Positions 22,777 through 25,973 of a stretch of DNA of 25,973 bases are shown here, piece by piece. The DNA lies in the NCBI GenBank assembly GCA_964549735.1, contig CAZJWO010000048.1, positions 1 to 25,973 on the forward strand, read 5' to 3'. The notes under the pieces were generated by a model, which searched no databases, was not told where the DNA came from, and saw only the letters and a program-made list of their open reading frames with translations. The position numbers and the translations under genes are program-made. Each line of letters starts with the position of its first letter. Within the stretch, counting starts at the first letter, position 1. The stretch comes from Glo-17 sp964549735. GTDB lineage: Bacteria; Krumholzibacteriota; Krumholzibacteriia; LZORAL124-64-63.

Positions 22777-24453
22777 CTACGGTCCCACGGACACGCCGAG
22801 TCTGGCAAGCCTGCCACGGTGCGATTCCAGTCGCCTCGCGAACTCTCCGCGCTGCGATCCGACCGACGCGGCGAGGTCGGCGTTGCCATGCGTCGCTGCT
22901 GCTCCCCACAGCACCTCGCTCCCAGCGCACGCCCGCGGCAGCAGCCGCCGGTCGATCAGGCCCTGGGGTATCCGCTCGGTCCACAGGCACATCTCGCCGC
23001 CGAGCACCCTGCCGGCGCCGCCCGTGGCCGCGACCGTGCGCAGAACCTCGGCCTCGGGATCGAACGACAGCACCGTCGCGAGGTTGACCTTCTGGTCGTC
23101 CTGGTCGAGATACAGGTGGGAGATCGGCGAAAGGATCGTGTCGTGGCCGCGGCGCAGCGCCTCGACCGCGCCGTCGAGTCCCCGCCAGCTCTGCACGACC
23201 GCCGACGGCGCCAGCCCGCCGGCGAGCACCTCGTCCCAGCCGATCGTACGGCGGCCGCGCTCCGCGAGCCACCCGGCCACGCGCCGCACGAACCAGCCGT
23301 GCAACGCGTCGGCGTCGGGCAGCCCTGCGGCCGCCAGACGCTGGCGGCACCGCGGGCAGGCGAGCCAGCGGTCGGGCGGGCACTCGTCGCCGCCGAGGTG
23401 GATGAACTCCGACGGGAAGATCTCCAGCACCTCGGCCAGCGCCGTCTCGAGGAAATCGAACACCGCGTCGTTGCCCGCGCAGTAGATGTCCGGGAACACG
23501 CCCCACGCGGTCTGCACCGGCAGCGGCGCACCGCGGCAGCTCAGCTCCGGATACGCCGCCAGCGCGGCCTGGCAGTGTCCGGGCAGCTCGATCTCCGGCA
23601 CCACGGTGATCCCGCGCGCCGCGGCGTAGGCGACCACGTGCCGCGCCTGTGCCTGCGTGTAGTACCCGCCGTAGCGGACCCCGTCGTCATCCAGCCGCCA
23701 GGCGCTGACCTCGCCGAGCCGCGGGCGCGCGTGGATCTGCAGCCGCCAGCCCTGGTCTTCGGTCAGGTGCCAGTGCAACCGGTTCAGCTTGTGCAACGAC
23801 ATCAGCTCGATCACCAGTTCGATGCCGGCGAGGTCCTGGAAGTGTCGGCACGAGTCGAGCAGCAATCCGCGCCAGGCGAAGCGCGGCCGGTCGGCGATGC
23901 GCAGGCAGGGCAGCGGCCAGCGGTCGCGAGGTGCCGACGCATTCTGTGGCGACCCCGCCTCGCTCGGCTCGCGCCCACCGCCGCCCGCGGGGCCGGCTGG
24001 CGCCAGGGCCGCGAACTGCGGACCGAGCCTCCCGTCCGGCCGTCCGGGATCGGCGGCCACGCGCGGCAGCGGCCGCTCCACATCGATCGGCAGGAGCTGG
24101 CGCAGCGTCTGCAGTCCCCAGACCAGCCCGGCACGATCGCCGGCACGCAGCGCGACGCCGCGCTCGTCGATGTCCAGCGCGTAGGCCTCGGCGCCCAGGT
24201 CGGCGGCCACGCCGAACGTGATCGCGACGTGCGCCGGCGCACGTCCCGCGGCCGGCGCGCCGCCGGCGACCGGCAGCGGCAGGCCCGTGCCGCGGCGCAG
24301 CAGATCGAGCAGGGGGGCGGCCCAGGCGGCGAGGTCGTGCGGGCCGGGCTCGAGGTGGACCATGGTCGCGCGGGTCAGCTCGATCGAGCCACCGGTGCGC
24401 GTGATCGCCTGCGGATAGGGGATGAGCGGCAATGCATGGTCTGGCGTCGGCAT
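22777..24453 (-). CDS. GH20 beta-N-acetylhexosaminidase
   Basis: 558 aa. An N-terminal GH20b-like alpha/beta domain (about 1-125, ending GLQTLRQLLP) precedes the catalytic barrel (about 188-530). Key features: FAWRGLLLDSCRHF (192-205), LHWHLTEDQGWRLQI (226-240), VVPEIELPGH (284-293) and the catalytic Asp356-Glu357 pair in HLGGDECP, where the Asp positions the substrate acetamido group and the Glu is the acid/base. It should release terminal GlcNAc or GalNAc. Residues about 138-178 are a Gly/Pro/Ala-rich insertion that looks like a flexible linker. No signal peptide and no good Shine-Dalgarno are seen at the ATG, so the true start could differ. Lies 73 bases after the glycosylasparaginase stop, same strand. 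Confidence 0.92.
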   Translation of the reverse strand: MPTPDHALPLIPYPQAITRTGGSIELTRATMVHLEPGPHDLAAWAAPLLDLLRRGTGLPLPVAGGAPAAGRAPAHVAITFGVAADLGAEAYALDIDERGVALRAGDRAGLVWGLQTLRQLLPIDVERPLPRVAADPGRPDGRLGPQFAALAPAGPAGGGGREPSEAGSPQNASAPRDRWPLPCLRIADRPRFAWRGLLLDSCRHFQDLAGIELVIELMSLHKLNRLHWHLTEDQGWRLQIHARPRLGEVSAWRLDDDGVRYGGYYTQAQARHVVAYAAARGITVVPEIELPGHCQAALAAYPELSCRGAPLPVQTAWGVFPDIYCAGNDAVFDFLETALAEVLEIFPSEFIHLGGDECPPDRWLACPRCRQRLAAAGLPDADALHGWFVRRVAGWLAERGRRTIGWDEVLAGGLAPSAVVQSWRGLDGAVEALRRGHDTILSPISHLYLDQDDQKVNLATVLSFDPEAEVLRTVAATGGAGRVLGGEMCLWTERIPQGLIDRRLLPRACAGSEVLWGAAATHGNADLAASVGSQRGEFARRLESHRGRLARLGVSVGP

Positions 24454-24526
24454 GGCGCGAGTCTAGCCGATGGATGCGCGTGGGCGCAACGGGTCAGCAA
24501 CGAGTCAGCAACGTGTCTGCGGCGGG

Positions 24527-25489
24527 TCAGCGGGCGCCGAACCAGCTCGGCGCGTCGAGCACCACGTCGCGCTCGGCGTCGCGCACCGCGTACTGGAAGC
24601 CCGGCTGTACGCTGTAGGCGCCGAGCTGGCCGTCGCGGGACACCGCCAGATAGCCGACCTGCACCTCGCCGGGGTCGCTGCCTAGGCCCGCGGCGATGCG
24701 CCCGATCGCCTCCTCGCACGCGGCCTGCGGCGAGCGTCCCTGGCGCATCAGCTCGACGACCAGGAAGCTGCCGAGCGTGCGCATCACGAACTCGCCGTGG
24801 CCGGTCGCCGTCGCGGCGCCCACCGCGCCGTCGACGAAGAGCGCCGCGCCGATGATCGGCGAATCGCCGACGCGCCCGTGCAGCTTGAAGGGCATGCCGC
24901 TGGTCGTGCAGGCCGCGGCGCAGCGTCCGCCACCGTCCAGGGCGATGATGCCGAGCGTGTCGTGCTGCTCGCGGTTGGCGCGCGGCTCGAAGCGGCCGCC
25001 CTGGCGTTGCCACTCCTCCCACTGCCGGCGCGCCGCCTCGGTCAGCAGGTCGCGCTCGACGAAGCCCTGCGCGAGCGCGAAGCGGCGGGCGCCTTCGCCG
25101 GCCAGCATGACGTGCGGCGTGCGCTCCATGACCAGGCGGGCGACCGACACGGGATGCGCGATGCCTTCGAGGAAGCAGACGCTGCCGGCGCGGCCGGCGT
25201 GGTCCATGACGCAGGCGTCGAGCGTCACGTGCCCGTCGCGGTCGGGAAGCCCCCCGAGACCGACCGACGAGTTCTCGGCGTCCGCTTCGGCGACGCGGGC
25301 GCCCGCCTCGACGGCGTCGAGCGGCGAGCGGCCGCCGCCCAGCGTCTCCCACGCCGCGGCGTTCGCGGCCTGGCCGAAGTCCCAGGTGCTGACGATCATC
25401 GGCCGGCGGCCGGCTGTCGGCGCCGCGCCGGCGCCGAGGGCGGCGCCGGCCAGGGCGCACGTGGTCAGGAACTCGCGGCGGGTGGGCAT
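24527..25489 (-). CDS. Tat-exported N4-(beta-N-acetylglucosaminyl)-L-asparaginase (glycosylasparaginase)
   Basis: 320 aa from the ATG at 25489, with GGGGAGAG upstream. A twin-arginine signal (MPTRREFL, Arg4-Arg5, hydrophobic CALAGAALGAGAA) suggests periplasmic export. The Ntn-hydrolase fold is clear: STWDFGQAAN (34-43), DACVMD (91-96), the autocleavage site HDTLG with Asp177/Thr178 (Thr178 becomes the N-terminal nucleophile of the beta subunit), GRVGDSPIIGA (205-215) binding the aspartate portion, and TATGHGE (227-233). The family, including human aspartylglucosaminidase and the flavobacterial enzyme, hydrolyses GlcNAc-Asn, the last step in N-glycoprotein catabolism; isoaspartyl peptidase is the main alternative but the GRVGDS and HDTLG forms favour glycosylasparaginase. 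Start overlaps the end of the upstream glycosidase gene by 25 bases. Confidence 0.9.
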   Translation of the reverse strand: MPTRREFLTTCALAGAALGAGAAPTAGRRPMIVSTWDFGQAANAAAWETLGGGRSPLDAVEAGARVAEADAENSSVGLGGLPDRDGHVTLDACVMDHAGRAGSVCFLEGIAHPVSVARLVMERTPHVMLAGEGARRFALAQGFVERDLLTEAARRQWEEWQRQGGRFEPRANREQHDTLGIIALDGGGRCAAACTTSGMPFKLHGRVGDSPIIGAALFVDGAVGAATATGHGEFVMRTLGSFLVVELMRQGRSPQAACEEAIGRIAAGLGSDPGEVQVGYLAVSRDGQLGAYSVQPGFQYAVRDAERDVVLDAPSWFGAR

Positions 25490-25973
25490 CGCTCTCTCCC
25501 CGTGTCGGCGAAGGCCAGCTCGATGGTCACGATGCGAAAAGGCGCCAGGTCGACCGCGTCCGGCGCGGCGAGCGGCGCGACGCGCTCGTCCAGGAGGTCC
25601 AGCGACCAGGCGGCCGCCACCGGGCGGCCGGTCGCCAACGTCGCCCGCTGCGGCCGGCCGGTCTGGTTCCACAGTCGCACCACGAGGCTGTCGCGCAGCG
25701 GGTGGCGGCGCAACGCGCTCACGGCGACGGCCGGGTTGTCGATCGCCAGCAGCGAGCCGCCCGGCCGCGCGCCGGCCACCACGCCCTGACGCGTCGGCGG
25801 CGGATTCAGCCAGTTCTGCGCGCGGCGGCGCAGGTCGTCCGGCGCCTGATCGCGTGGCGCGAGCGGCGCGATCGCGTAACGGAAGACGTGCGGGCCGAGG
25901 CACTGGGCTTCGGGGGTCGCCAGCGTCGGCCCGGCGTTGGTGTTGCGCCGCGTGGGGACGTCGTCGCGCGAGA
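25465..25973 (-). CDS. Glycoside hydrolase family 38-like alpha-mannosidase, C-terminal fragment
   Basis: The frame is open from the right edge to a stop at 25465 (169 codons visible; start outside the window). Readable family features: RNTNAGPTLATPEAQCLGPH followed by FRYAIAPL, matching the segment after the catalytic domain in GH38 and mannosylglycerate-hydrolase-type enzymes, and the C-terminal beta-domain pattern LVVRLWNQTGRPQ ... DLLDERVAPL ... VDLAPFRIVTIEL. The catalytic Asp and zinc site would lie upstream and cannot be checked. Expected to hydrolyse alpha-mannosides. Its tail overlaps the glycosylasparaginase start by 25 bases, so the two are translationally linked, and with the GH20 gene it forms a three-gene minus-strand cluster. 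Confidence 0.7.
   Translation of the reverse strand, partial: SRDDVPTRRNTNAGPTLATPEAQCLGPHVFRYAIAPLAPRDQAPDDLRRRAQNWLNPPPTRQGVVAGARPGGSLLAIDNPAVAVSALRRHPLRDSLVVRLWNQTGRPQRATLATGRPVAAAWSLDLLDERVAPLAAPDAVDLAPFRIVTIELAFADTGRERCPPAASS

Overview
The window is a high-GC (roughly 70% by eye) chromosomal segment from a Gram-negative bacterium. Evidence for an outer membrane is an OmpA-type C-terminus at the left edge, a lipoprotein, a Tat-exported hydrolase and a periplasmic-type amidase. One protein carries a FlgD/T9SS-like 'YDIRGR...LPSGVYFVRL' segment, which is common in FCB-group and neighbouring high-GC lineages (for example Krumholzibacteriota or Eisenbacteria). That placement is an inference; no rRNA gene is present to settle it.

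Layout. 1-5.2 kb: tail of an OmpA-family gene; a minus-strand pair (two-HKD phospholipase D-like exoprotein related to PLD3/PLD4, then an isochorismatase-fold hydrolase); divergently, adenosine deaminase and squalene-synthase-type prenyltransferase; a SpoU/TrmH methyltransferase converging on the latter. 5.2-12.4 kb: a GT2-TPR glycosyltransferase, then three minus-strand genes: a CHAT-domain-like putative protease, a membrane PP2C/SpoIIE phosphatase with GAF-like region, and a membrane-anchored TPR protein whose start overlaps the phosphatase stop. 12.5-18.3 kb: tRNA-Leu(CAG) on the minus strand, then smpB and a tightly coupled run amidase-GerMN-murI-rph-rdgB, in which the RdgB homologue carries an insertion of about 130 residues. 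18.3-20.5 kb: tRNA-Pro, tRNA-Arg, tRNA-His, ssb, nth (minus) and tRNA-Lys with its own promoter and terminator. 20.5-22.7 kb: a visibly lower-GC islet directly behind tRNA-Lys, holding a small lipoprotein and a FGE/SUMF1-fold protein. 22.8-26 kb: a minus-strand cluster, GH38-type alpha-mannosidase (C-terminus only), Tat-exported glycosylasparaginase and GH20 beta-hexosaminidase.

How the genes fit together. The last cluster mirrors the eukaryotic lysosomal route for N-glycoprotein breakdown (mannose removal, GlcNAc removal, GlcNAc-Asn cleavage) and is the best candidate for a specialised system here. The CHAT-like/PP2C/TPR block may be a signalling unit. The amidase-to-rdgB run is housekeeping: peptidoglycan turnover, D-glutamate supply, RNA 3'-end maturation and nucleotide-pool cleaning. 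Four tRNA transcription units each have a TTGACA -35 box and a 17-nt spacer, which gives an unusually clear view of the housekeeping promoter in this genome.

All family calls are made by reading motifs; no database search was run. GC figures are hand counts on sample stretches.
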